This document shows, in pieces, positions 56,020 through 64,000 of a DNA stretch of 64,000 nt (its first letter is position 1; every line of letters begins with the position of its first letter). The stretch spans positions 1 to 64,000 of the forward strand of contig JBFLWQ010000017.1 of NCBI GenBank assembly GCA_040757775.1, in the 5' to 3' direction. The DNA is from Thermodesulfobacteriota bacterium (lineage in GTDB: Bacteria; Desulfobacterota; UBA8473). The position numbers and the translations under genes were made by a program. Under the pieces are notes generated by a model. That model was not told the origin of the DNA, searched no databases, and saw only the letters and a list, made by a program, of their open reading frames with translations.

Positions 56020-56067
56020 GATTCGTAATCAGCAGGTCGGGGGGTTCAAATCCCCCCACAGGTTCCA
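56020..56067 (+). repeat. Relic of the tRNA-Thr 3' half
   Basis: The segment reads gattcgtaatcag...ttcaaat...ccccccacaggttcca, matching 54206-54252 of the intact tRNA-Thr with a few changes and one extra G. Flanking ggaaa is also shared. The D arm and 5' acceptor strand are missing, so it cannot be a functional tRNA. Confidence 0.85.
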
Positions 56068-56096
56068 GGAAATCTTAATCTCTTTAAAGCTGCACT

Positions 56097-56162
56097 CTCT
56101 CGCTCTACTGGACAACCATTAATCAATAGTCTTCCAGCCGGTCAGAGCGGTCCATTTTCGGC
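56097..56162 (-). pseudogene. Relic of a binding-protein gene 3' end
   Basis: This block matches 57475-57540, the 3' end and downstream flank of the 57497-58696 binding-protein gene, at 63 of 66 positions. Read on the minus strand it encodes RKWTALTGWKTID and a stop. It abuts the stop codon of the next gene (56164). The near identity suggests a recent duplication. Confidence 0.88.
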
Positions 56163-56163
56163 C

Positions 56164-57360
56164 TTAATCTTTCTCTTTAGGCTCCCTCCATCCTGTAAGA
56201 GGAACCAGCAACCCTTTCTCCACATCAGATTTGAAAAATCTGCATTGTTTTCCACCTATATGGTCACCTTTCTTAAAGGTGATTGGAGGACAAAGACCTT
56301 TTGTATCAAAATCCCTGAAGCCCTCCAGAGACTCCACCATCGTATCGTAATTCAGTTCTTTCCCTGCCCTTTTCATAGCCTCTGTATAGATCATTGCATT
56401 AATCCAGCCCTCAGTATAAAATTTATTTCGCATCCCTTTACCCGGCTGGTATTTTTCAGCAATCTCCCTTAACGTGGTCATCCCACGACCTTCATCATAC
56501 CAGGAATTAATATAATGAACCCCTATGAATTTCTCCGCTGCCTTACCCGCCAATTTCACGATTTCCTCGAAAGAAGCAGCATATCCCCCGAGAAAAGCAG
56601 GGTCAAATGAATACTTCCTTGCCTCCCTCAACAACACCACGGTAGTTCCGATCTCCTGATGGGCTATTACATTCTTGAGTTTATTTTTCTTTAACTTAAG
56701 AATCTGAGAGGTAGCATCGAGGGCACCCGGGTTTAGTACCTCATTATATATTTGGATGTCATACAACTTGGCCTGTTCTCTGGCTGCGGAAAGGCCATTT
56801 CTGCCGTAGTCATTGTCAAAGGTAGTAAAACCGATCCTCGATCCCTTTCCCTTTAAGTCATTGGCTATGTAGTCGACGGTTGTTCTAATCCCATCCTCAT
56901 AAGGGAGCGCCATAACGAAGATATATTTCTTCTCCTTCCACATTCTGGATATGCTCAGGGTTATAACCGGAACTTTCAATTTATCAATCTGTGCTGATAA
57001 GGCTACTGTTTGCGGGGTTCCTGCGGGCCCGAGAAGAGCCAGTACCCTATCCCTGTACAGGAGTTTTTTGAAGGCTGCCATAGCTACGGGAATAGAATAG
57101 CGGTCATCTTCAACAATTAATTTTACTTTTCTTCCATTAATTCCACCCTGCTCATTTACGTACCGGAAGTAATTTCTTGCCGCTTCAAGGTAGGGTATAG
57201 TGTTTACAGCAATAGGGCCTGTAAGATCAACTATTACCCCAAGTTCAATAGTGTCGTCTGTTACCCCTCTTGCTTCTTTAGCATAAGTAAATTTGCCTGA
57301 AGACAATAAAACCGTTAAACTTAAAACAAATCCGATTATAAAAAAATTCTTGGCATTCAT
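56164..57360 (-). CDS. LivK-type ABC transporter substrate-binding protein
   Basis: This 398-residue protein has a signal peptide ending about residue 27 (TYAKE) and mature start EARGVTDDTIELGV. Family blocks GGINGRKVKLIVEDD and AAFKKLLYRDRVLALLG are present; it ends PLTGWREPKEKD. It is more distant from the two paralogs on each side than they are from each other. It was probably fused next to the 3' relic by recombination. Confidence 0.9.
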   Translation of the reverse strand: MNAKNFFIIGFVLSLTVLLSSGKFTYAKEARGVTDDTIELGVIVDLTGPIAVNTIPYLEAARNYFRYVNEQGGINGRKVKLIVEDDRYSIPVAMAAFKKLLYRDRVLALLGPAGTPQTVALSAQIDKLKVPVITLSISRMWKEKKYIFVMALPYEDGIRTTVDYIANDLKGKGSRIGFTTFDNDYGRNGLSAAREQAKLYDIQIYNEVLNPGALDATSQILKLKKNKLKNVIAHQEIGTTVVLLREARKYSFDPAFLGGYAASFEEIVKLAGKAAEKFIGVHYINSWYDEGRGMTTLREIAEKYQPGKGMRNKFYTEGWINAMIYTEAMKRAGKELNYDTMVESLEGFRDFDTKGLCPPITFKKGDHIGGKQCRFFKSDVEKGLLVPLTGWREPKEKD

Positions 57361-57496
57361 CCCTTTCTCCTATCCTTTTCATCTCTCTGGTCAGTTTTAA
57401 TAAAGCTTACTACCTCCAGGTACTCTTGATTCATCCCGTAAGTGGTTATTTTCTTAACATCTTTAAGCCTCATCCTCTCGTTCTACTGGACAACCA

Positions 57497-58696
57497 TTAA
57501 TCAACAGCCTTCCAGCCGGTCAGAGCGGTCCATTTTCGGCTGATGGGGTCGGCCTTGTATATCTTCCATGAGTTTCCACCTTTATGGCTGGTAGAACTAT
57601 AGGTGATAGGACCACAGAGTCCACCAGTATCATAGTTTTTGATGCCCTCAAGGGCACTTATCAGAGCTTCTTCGTCCAGATTCTTCCCGGCCCTCTTGAG
57701 ACCCTCTACCAGCATGTTAATACAGATCCATGTGTGTGTGTACATGCTACCCCTAGGGGTTTTCCCCGTTCCCGGGTGATACTGGAGTGTTATTTTTCTC
57801 ATGGTTTCTACACCATGCCCTTCACCGTCCCACTGAGATGTGGCATGGACAGAGTAGAATTGGTTTGCTGCTTCACCAATTAGGTTTATATCCTCCGCAA
57901 TCATCGCCCCCCAACTGCCGAAGACCGGTATCTTTAATCCATACTTCCTTAAATCCTTGAGCAGGGGAACTGTTGTTGTCGGAATGGTTCCGACATGGAC
58001 TACGGCATTTGCCTGGTACCTTTTTATGTTCATTACCTGCGAGCTCGCATCAATAGCCCCCGGATTCAGTACTTCTTTCGTTACAGGCGTTAAATTGTAT
58101 TTCTTGAGCCTCTCTATTGTAGGTACAAGGTCAATCTTCCCTGTCTCAGTGTCAGGATATACTACTGCAATCATGGGATCCTTCAGTTTGAAGTCTTTTA
58201 TCATATAGTCGACAAGAAGCTTCACCTGTCCCGGATAGATATCCATGACGCCAAATATGTACCTCTTTGCCGGGCTAAAAGCTACCTCAGGCATTACAAT
58301 CGACATGGTCGGTAGCTTTTCTTTCTCGATGTGCTTCCACAAAACGTTAAGGCAACTGGCAGATCCGGGTCCTATCATAGTAAAAACCTTATCTCTATAT
58401 ACCAGCTTTTTAAGAGCCGCAAGGGCAGGTGGGATTGAATAACGGTCATCCTCTATACATAGGTCCAACTGCCTGCCATTGACACCACCGTGATCGTTGA
58501 TATACCTGACATAAGTCCTTGCCGCCTCAGTTACCTGGACACCAAGATTTGCTGTGGGGCCTGTTATACCAAAAATAATACCTATCTTTATTGCCCTGTT
58601 TGTTACCCCTCGTACTTCAGCATTAACAGGTTGTGCACAGAATAGAGTCAAAACTGTAAACAAAGCTACAACCACCACAAGAATATTTTTCATCAT
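57497..58696 (-). CDS. LivK-type ABC transporter substrate-binding protein
   Basis: This 399-residue protein starts at either of two adjacent ATGs after GGAGGAGG. Signal peptide about 1-26 (PVNAEV), mature start EVRGVTNRAIKIGI. Blocks GGVNGRQLDLCIEDDRYSIPP and AALKKLVYRDKVFTMIG are shared with the 54704-55909 protein. It ends ALTGWKAVD. Its 3' end is duplicated at 56097-56162. Confidence 0.9.
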   Translation of the reverse strand: MMKNILVVVVALFTVLTLFCAQPVNAEVRGVTNRAIKIGIIFGITGPTANLGVQVTEAARTYVRYINDHGGVNGRQLDLCIEDDRYSIPPALAALKKLVYRDKVFTMIGPGSASCLNVLWKHIEKEKLPTMSIVMPEVAFSPAKRYIFGVMDIYPGQVKLLVDYMIKDFKLKDPMIAVVYPDTETGKIDLVPTIERLKKYNLTPVTKEVLNPGAIDASSQVMNIKRYQANAVVHVGTIPTTTVPLLKDLRKYGLKIPVFGSWGAMIAEDINLIGEAANQFYSVHATSQWDGEGHGVETMRKITLQYHPGTGKTPRGSMYTHTWICINMLVEGLKRAGKNLDEEALISALEGIKNYDTGGLCGPITYSSTSHKGGNSWKIYKADPISRKWTALTGWKAVD

Positions 58697-58922
58697 GAAC
58701 CTCCTCCTTTATATAGAATAGCTTTCTCAGCCCTTTTCGCTAGTGGGATGTCCCTTTAATACCTTTACTATGAATTACTATAAATATTCCCTTCCTCTTG
58801 ATGAGACTGTGTCATAATCCCTTTTTTTTCATTTCGAGCAAAGCAAGAAATCTAAATCATTAGTAATATTAAGATGTTAAGATTCCTCACGGAGTCTGCC
58901 CCGAGCAAAGTAACGAGATTCC
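58697..58922. other. Gap with decayed repeat-like sequence
   Basis: The 226 bp contain ggagtctgccccgagcaaag and the repeated word attcctcac (58882 and 58919), typical of decayed intergenic repeats. No ORF or promoter is clear. Confidence 0.3.
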
Positions 58923-60442
58923 TCACCGCATGTATTCCGGGAGTATTTTCAGGCAATCTTTACCTGTCACCGCTGAGGCGCAAATAACTGCGCCATGTGC
59001 CGCACCACTGGTGCCCACATCCCATTGACTAACGGTATCACCGGTAAAGAACAGGTTTTTAATATATGGATGCTTGACGCCCGGCCTTCTGTCACCCACC
59101 TGGCCGGGAATGGAGCTACAGCCATACAGGGATTCAACGGCCGTAGTAATATACCACTCAAGAATTTCATCAAACCGTGGCCACTGTTTTCGTATAAAAT
59201 CAAGTTGTGCCTTGTTCGCCTTTTGCATAAGCTCTTTATTGTGAATTTCATCAGGGTTTTTTGTCTTAATGCACATATATGTCTGAGTAAGACATCCTTT
59301 GCCTTTAATTATTCTCGTTGGATCAACTTCGCTGATTTGCTCGAAGCCCCAGGGGGGATTTCCGCCATCTAACTCAATTCCCGGCAAACGACTTATAAGA
59401 TAAATGCCCTTGGGCCATTTCTTCTCAAGCGGCTCACTGGCCTTTATACTCATCAGGATACCCCCCACGGATTCATAATTCTTAATTCTTCCAACAAGTT
59501 CCGTCGGGAAATAATTTTCCGGAATTATACTGAATACCTGATTCATCTGAAGATTGGATACTACGTTCTTTGCATCTATCTTTCTTTCTTTTCCGTTTTC
59601 CTTTACCAAAACACCTGTGGCATTGTAATTTTTAATGATAACTTCTTTGACTTTTGCCTTCGTAATTATTTCCCCACCATTCTCCTTGATAATATCAGCA
59701 AACACACGGGCAACAAGTTTCGTTCCACCTCTCACATCGCCCATACCGCCGCCATGCGAAAGATGCCTGCCGGTTGCACTCGTCATGTTATTTCAAAGGA
59801 TCCAATCGCCTGCTGATATTTTGCTCTCGTCATTAATGCACATCTGCCATCGTGCCAATGTCGTGTAAAAGTCTATAACCCTTTTGTCATCCGTCATGCT
59901 GCTAAGATAATCTTTTAGACTCACATGAAAATATTCAAAAGCCTCACTGCGGGAAAGCGTAGCTCTTTCCGCAGCAATTTTGTTACGTTCCAGATGCGAT
60001 TCTTTTGGCCAATCTTTAAAATAGTCCTGAAACTCGATCCATTCTCCATCACGCCAAAAAAGGAAGCCAATTGGATTATCAAGGGGAAGCCTTTTACCCA
60101 GCGCTCTGGCTACCAATGCATATCTGCAACGATCGCCTGCCGACGTGCCATGCCATCCCCCTTCTACGATGTAGTCCCTGAAAATACCATTTTCAATGAG
60201 CTCGAAAGAGCTGGCTGCGAATCTATGACCCAAGTTCCCATAGCCCCGTAGAGAAGGCACCGGTATTCCTTTTCGGAGTAGTCTCCATAAGGACCTCCGA
60301 AAGTCATAATTCGTCCTCCTATTTCACTTTCTTTCTCGAGGATCAACACCTTCATTCCTTCCTGCTTTGCTAAGATAGCACCGGTTATCAAGCCGCCCAT
60401 CCCTGCTCCTATGATTACCGTATCATAGAGATTGTCTTTCAT
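58923..60442 (-). pseudogene. FAD-dependent oxidoreductase (phytoene-desaturase-like), broken
   Basis: Read as one gene of about 505 residues, it starts NLYDTVIIGAGMGGLITGAILAK (FAD Rossmann motif GxGxxG), then EKESEIGGRIM, and ends with NLFFTGDTVSQWDVGTSGAAHGAV. Two lesions break it. Near 60247 a frame change separates residues 1-64 from RGYGNLGHRF onward. At 59793-59795 an in-frame TGA follows GDWIL, and two codons later MTSATGRHLSHGG continues. Family members oxidise or saturate isoprenoid or acyl chains, and are often near acyl-CoA genes. A sequencing error could explain the frame change but less easily the TGA. Confidence 0.85.
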
Positions 60443-60621
60443 TTTTAGCTCCCTCAGTAATATTTTTTTTCTCCTCTTTTCTTTGACTTATCTCCCTCTC
60501 TGGTCTTTCTTTATTTTCGGTTTGTCTGGATGAGGATATGGATGGCAAAATCTGTCTACCGAAAATATGCCAGATAGTTTTTTTAGATGCTAATTTTGAG
60601 CTTACTGACTCTTCAGGATTC

Positions 60622-61830
60622 TTATTTTTTTGACGCTTTTATCCATCCTGAAACAGGAACCATCACTTTCTTTTTCACATCTGCCCTGAATATCCTGCAG
60701 GCTTCGGCCGGTTTGTGGTTTGTAGGACTCAAACTTAAAGGAGCACCTATTCCACCCAAATCCAGGTTTCTTGTTGATTCAAGGGCACTCATAAAGCTCT
60801 CTCTACTGAGGTTCCTTCCTGCTCTTTTGAGAGCGTCCTCTACCATCATAGAAATTACCCAGCCATCGGTAAAGATTCTATCAGTAGCATCATAACCGGG
60901 ATAATACCTGCCTGTAATCTTCCTTGCTTTGATCATTCCCGGGGCATTATCAAACCACGATACATAGGCATGAACTCCCAGGAGTCCCTCAGCAAGATCG
61001 CCAGCAGCCTGCAAGGTAGTTTCCGCACATGCATAATAATGACCGAAAAGTTGAGGCTTGTAGTTATATTTGACTGCATCCTTGAGAAAAGCAATTGCCC
61101 CTGCTGCAATTTGAACCAGGATTACATGCGTAGCCCCAGCCCTCTGCAAATTAAGCACCTGGGATGAAGCATCTATGGCGCCAAAGTTTAGAACCTCTTT
61201 ACGCGCCAGCTCCAAACCATGCAGCTTAATCTGGGCAGCCGCTGCCTCCGTAACCCACTTACCATAGGCATTATCAGGGTATACAATGCCTATTTTAGGA
61301 TCTTTTGCCCCTGTATCTTTAACGATGTAGTCAACCAGAGCCCTCGCCATATCCTCATAAGAAGGGCCTCCGGTGAATATGTATCTCTTTAATGGTGTAG
61401 TCATTGTTTCGGCCTTGCTTACAATAATACAAGGCAATTTACTCTTTTCTATCATTTGGAACATCGCAAATGTCTGTCCTGTCCCTCCCATTGTGAGACC
61501 TGCAAATATATTATCTTTAAAAACAAGTTTCTTAAATGCAGCAATGCATCTTGGAATCGCGTAACCATCATCTTCTTTCAGGAAGTTAATCTTTCTTCCA
61601 TTCACTCCACCTCTTTCATTGAGATCTTTAAAATAGGCTTCCATTGCATTATTGTAATGCATCGTAGAGTCGACGACAGGACCTGTGTACGCAAATATGT
61701 GTCCGATTTTTATTGAATTATCGGTTACCCCTGTCGTATCAGCAGCATGTATGACACGACTTCCAAAAAATCCCCACAATAAAACCGAGGCTGTGATTGC
61801 TAAAGATAAAAATATAATTTTCCCTTTCAT
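60622..61830 (-). CDS. LivK-type ABC transporter substrate-binding protein
   Basis: This 402-residue protein has a signal peptide to about residue 30 (VIHAAD) and mature start TTGVTDNSIKIGHI. It has GGVNGRKINFLKEDDGYAIPR and AAFKKLVFKDNIFAGLTM, and ends PVSGWIKASKK. It is upstream of the broken FAD oxidoreductase gene. A promoter with an operator-like palindrome lies at 61993-62038. Confidence 0.9.
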   Translation of the reverse strand: MKGKIIFLSLAITASVLLWGFFGSRVIHAADTTGVTDNSIKIGHIFAYTGPVVDSTMHYNNAMEAYFKDLNERGGVNGRKINFLKEDDGYAIPRCIAAFKKLVFKDNIFAGLTMGGTGQTFAMFQMIEKSKLPCIIVSKAETMTTPLKRYIFTGGPSYEDMARALVDYIVKDTGAKDPKIGIVYPDNAYGKWVTEAAAAQIKLHGLELARKEVLNFGAIDASSQVLNLQRAGATHVILVQIAAGAIAFLKDAVKYNYKPQLFGHYYACAETTLQAAGDLAEGLLGVHAYVSWFDNAPGMIKARKITGRYYPGYDATDRIFTDGWVISMMVEDALKRAGRNLSRESFMSALESTRNLDLGGIGAPLSLSPTNHKPAEACRIFRADVKKKVMVPVSGWIKASKK

Positions 61831-61992
61831 CCTTACTCCTCCTTATACATGTTTGGATCAATGTTCAACTATTCTTAGTTTAACTTAATACCCTTATCTA
61901 GTTCCCTATATTCACCAGTCACTGCCACTTAACCTTAACACTAGTTATTCACCTCCTTTTTTCTTATATTGTAATACTGTTAATATTTGTCG

Positions 61993-62038
61993 ATTAATCG
62001 TTTGATTAATAATACCGAAAACAGATTATCTAAGTCAA
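61993..62038 (-). promoter_or_regulatory. Promoter with operator-like palindrome
   Basis: On the minus strand TTGACT (62038-62033) and TATTAT (62014-62009) are 18 bp apart. Overlapping the -10 is ATTAATC-aaac-GATTAAT (62010-61993), a 7-bp inverted repeat suited to a TetR- or MarR-type repressor. It should drive the binding-protein gene at 61830. Confidence 0.65.
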
Positions 62039-62099
62039 GGATATAAGTAGAATATAAATAGTATAAACCACAGAGGGAGAATTTGCGGGAGCAAAGCCG

Positions 62100-62452
62100 T
62101 CACTTCGCTTGTAGATGTGGGACAAAAAAGGTAAATACTTCGTCTCTATAAAGCAATTTTTTGAAGGCTGCCACTGCCCTGGGCATCGAGTAACCAGCAT
62201 CCTCAGAAATAATCTTTATTTTTCGACCGTGGACGCCGCCTGTTCCTTTATCTAGCGAACATAATTTTTAACCCCCTCTGAAAGAGACTGGGAATCTTTT
62301 GCAATGGGCCCTGTGTCGGCGTTTAGATTACCCATTATGATTGTGTCCTTCGTCACCCCTCTTACCTCTCCGGCATAAGAGGATACAACTCCTAAAAGGA
62401 CCACGATTGAAACTGAGGTAACCATTTTCAAAAAAACATACGTAATCTTCAT
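62100..62452 (-). pseudogene. Binding-protein gene, N-terminal relic with frame change
   Basis: Residues 1-66 (62452-62252) form a signal peptide and EVRGVTKDTIIMGNLNADTGP, ending KNYVR and a TAG. In another frame the family continues: LDKGTGGVHGRKIKIISED, AVAAFKKLLYRDEVFTFF, then a stop at 62102-62100. The remaining two thirds of the protein are missing. Confidence 0.85.
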
Positions 62453-62512
62453 AAGTTTCCTCCATTCTAGGCTTAATGTTAATGCCGCTAACTCTCCCCC
62501 CTCTTGTTAAGG

Positions 62513-62638
62513 TTATGCCCCGGGCTTCTTACCCGACCTCTTCATAGCCTCAGAATATAACAATGCAGCAACCCAGCCCACGGTGTAATATCTGTTATGA
62601 GTTTTCCCGGGATGATATTTTAAAGAAACCTCCCTCAT
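62513..62638 (-). pseudogene. Binding-protein gene, C-terminal-domain relic
   Basis: An open 41-residue frame reads MREVSLKYHPGKTHNRYYTV then GWVAALLYSEAMKRSGKKPG, matching the region about 110 residues before the C-terminus of the paralogs (GWVTAVTHVEAMKRAG type). The rest of that gene is absent. It lies between the truncated oxidoreductase and the N-terminal relic. Confidence 0.8.
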
Positions 62639-62646
62639 CTAAATTG

Positions 62647-63465
62647 TTATGCAATTGCTATTCTCTTTTTTATGTCCTCAACCACAATACTAGCACTTTC
62701 GGCACAACCCTCTGCCATGACGTAGCCCCGAGGTTTTACCCCATCACCAACATTATAAAGGTTCTTTACCGGTGTTTTCTGAGAAACGTCATACCCTTGC
62801 TGTGCATAATTAACAGGCCAACCGCTGCGATAACTTTGTACAGTTAAAAGCTCACCGTGCTTGTCAATCCCAGGGAATTTCTCTTTGGCCTCTCCTATTG
62901 CAACTTTAATATCTTCCTCCAAATTGTCGCTTCGGACAGCTGCCCAGCACCATAAGCAATTCTTATCTTCAGGAGCATAATCAGGCCAGGTTATACTAGG
63001 ATCCATTGCGCAGAAGAGCAACTCGTTCTCAGGAAAATTGAGACAGACTGGAGACTTGATAAGTGGTTTATCGGAACCAAAGAAGAAAGATATACCACGA
63101 GTAGGTATAGCACGCTGTTTGACTTCCTTTAAATACCCCTTGTCAAAATTCTGCTCTCCTGCCAGCATAACTGTTTGCATCGGTCCAATATTACTAACTA
63201 CAGCATCACAGGTGATCTCTAGCGTTTTTTCTTTCCTTTCAGCAATCACACCCTTAACGGTTCCCTCTTCAACTATAATTTGTTTAACACAGGCTGAGGT
63301 CAGAACTGTACCACGTTTTTCTTGAATCACTTCCGCAAGGGCATCTATAACAGCCCTAAGGTGACCTTCTGGATAACAGTAAGAACCGCCAAACTTACCA
63401 AAGCTCCGGAGAACTCTAACAAATTCTCCAGCCGGAACTTCATATGTCCAGAGTTTTTTCTTCAA
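62647..63465 (-). CDS. FAD-dependent oxidoreductase, N-terminally truncated
   Basis: This 272-residue frame begins at a TTG (63465) with KKKLWTYEVPAGEFVRVLRS and continues through GGSYCYPEGHLRAVIDALAEVI and VVSNIGPMQTV, to NLYNVGDGVKPRGYVMAEGCAESA. That is the C-terminal half of the same family as 58923-60442; the first about 200 residues with the FAD motif are missing. A TAG lies just upstream in frame. It is probably a non-functional remnant. Confidence 0.8.
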   Translation of the reverse strand: MKKKLWTYEVPAGEFVRVLRSFGKFGGSYCYPEGHLRAVIDALAEVIQEKRGTVLTSACVKQIIVEEGTVKGVIAERKEKTLEITCDAVVSNIGPMQTVMLAGEQNFDKGYLKEVKQRAIPTRGISFFFGSDKPLIKSPVCLNFPENELLFCAMDPSITWPDYAPEDKNCLWCWAAVRSDNLEEDIKVAIGEAKEKFPGIDKHGELLTVQSYRSGWPVNYAQQGYDVSQKTPVKNLYNVGDGVKPRGYVMAEGCAESASIVVEDIKKRIAIA

Positions 63466-64000
63466 AAGGATATAACGAAACTAATATCAGGGAGTTGGCC
63501 AAAGAAGCAGGAATACATTCTGCCACCATCTACCATTATTTCCAAAACAAGCAGGAAATACTGCGCCAGATATATGATGAAGGTATTGGAGAATTACTGG
63601 ATAATCTCACAAGAATAGTCAATTCTGACAAGCCACCAGATGAAAAAATGCGTGATATCATAAAAGAGCATGTAACCTTTGTCACAAACAGACAGCCCGT
63701 AATAAAGATACTTTTTCGTGAAGAAGAGGGACTTCCAGCCAATGTTTTAGAATTGATTCGGGCACAAAAGCGACAATATAACAAAATAATCGAGGAGGTA
63801 TTCGCGGAAGGTATAAGGGAAGAGTTATTTGAGCCAACATCAAGCCTATGGCTGCAAATGAATTCTATTCTAAGTATGTGTACCTGGGTTTACAAGTGGT
63901 ATAAACCACAGAGGGAATACAATGCTGAAAATATCTCTCAACACTTCATAGAGATTCTAGAGAACGGCTATTGTGTTTCAAAAAAGAAGGATGTGAACAA
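63444..64000 (+). CDS. TetR-family regulator, lacking usual N-terminus, runs off the window
   Basis: The frame is open from ATG 63444 to the window edge (185 residues). The helix-turn-helix is GYNETNIRELAKEAGIHSATIYHYF, TetR-type, but only seven residues precede it (MSRVFSS) where about 20 are normal. The C-domain (VFAEGIREELFEP, SILSMCTWVYKWYKPQREY) is typical of the AcrR group. It overlaps the truncated oxidoreductase start on the other strand by 22 bp, so a rearrangement probably removed both N-termini. Confidence 0.85.
   Translation, partial: MSRVFSSKGYNETNIRELAKEAGIHSATIYHYFQNKQEILRQIYDEGIGELLDNLTRIVNSDKPPDEKMRDIIKEHVTFVTNRQPVIKILFREEEGLPANVLELIRAQKRQYNKIIEEVFAEGIREELFEPTSSLWLQMNSILSMCTWVYKWYKPQREYNAENISQHFIEILENGYCVSKKKDVN

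Noticed and set aside
56020-56067. Second functional tRNA gene
   Set aside because: The 5' acceptor strand and D arm are absent, so no cloverleaf can form.
62060-62085. Short word gtataaaccacagaggga also found in the TetR gene near 63899
   Set aside because: Only 18 bp match, with no further similarity, so it may be chance or a tiny TetR relic.

Overview
The window reads as a chromosomal segment of a Gram-negative, probably anaerobic bacterium. LptD, SecDF-YajC, a Pal/YbgF-like lipoprotein and many periplasmic solute-binding proteins show a double membrane. The gene mix (Fe-S DUF362 protein, acyl-CoA genes, a B12-type acyl-CoA mutase, LarBC, many LivK-type binding proteins) is most like Desulfobacterota or former Deltaproteobacteria. 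That placement is inferred from gene content and was not tested by phylogeny.

Layout. (1) 1-3.0 kb, minus: an operon with a LivK-type binding protein, a D-2-hydroxyacid dehydrogenase and the N-terminal part of a very divergent B12-dependent acyl-CoA mutase. (2) 3.2-13.4 kb, minus: housekeeping genes efp, pepQ-like, aroQ, TPR, aroB, secF, secD, methyltransferase, yajC, tgt, queA, DUF2065. (3) 13.9-20.1 kb: KimA-like permease, a WalJ-like MBL hydrolase whose real start seems to be a rare ATC codon, a DUF362 ferredoxin-like protein and lptD. (4) 20.1-24.5 kb: an accessory scar with a type I-E-like CRISPR relic, an orphan BglII-like endonuclease, an IS1595 relic, a relic of the trpC 3' end, a DUF4143 ATPase and a nucleotidyltransferase pair. 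(5) 24.6-30.5 kb, minus: the trp operon trpB2-E-G-D-C, preceded by an unannotated attenuator whose 30-residue leader peptide has four consecutive Trp codons. (6) 30.8-36.1 kb, plus: DUF35, SCP-x thiolase and an HMG-CoA-synthase-like protein that has lost its Glu/Cys/His catalytic residues, then a binding protein and an acyl-CoA dehydrogenase. (7) 36.1-37.5 kb: a second attenuator, with a Phe-rich leader peptide, in front of a DAHP synthase gene. (8) 37.5-43.0 kb: lipoprotein, thioesterase, phosphoesterase, nfo, larB, larC. (9) 43.1-45.7 kb: ParE/RelE module and the wreck of a type III restriction-modification locus (mod C-terminus, nonsense-mutated dinD, res N-terminus). (10) 45.7-52.6 kb: fmdB-like, siroheme N-domain, ccsA, hemA, thiDN, thiC and two small genes. 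(11) 53.0-64.0 kb: MBL hydrolase, tRNA-Thr(CGU), and a duplicated array of LivK-type binding proteins and FAD oxidoreductases, several decayed, ending in a TetR gene that lacks its usual N-terminus.

How it fits together. The shikimate and Trp genes (aroQ, aroB, DAHP synthase, trp operon) are spread over 30 kb. The two entry points look co-designed: each has a leader peptide rich in the end-product amino acid, an antiterminator strand, and two terminators in tandem. The acyl-CoA genes and binding proteins suggest import and degradation of carboxylic or aromatic acids, but no permease or ATPase of such an ABC importer lies in the window. The most novel leads are the DUF35/thiolase/dead-synthase trio (PhlACB- or archaeal-mevalonate-complex-like), the divergent mutase operon, and the paired Trp and Phe attenuators.
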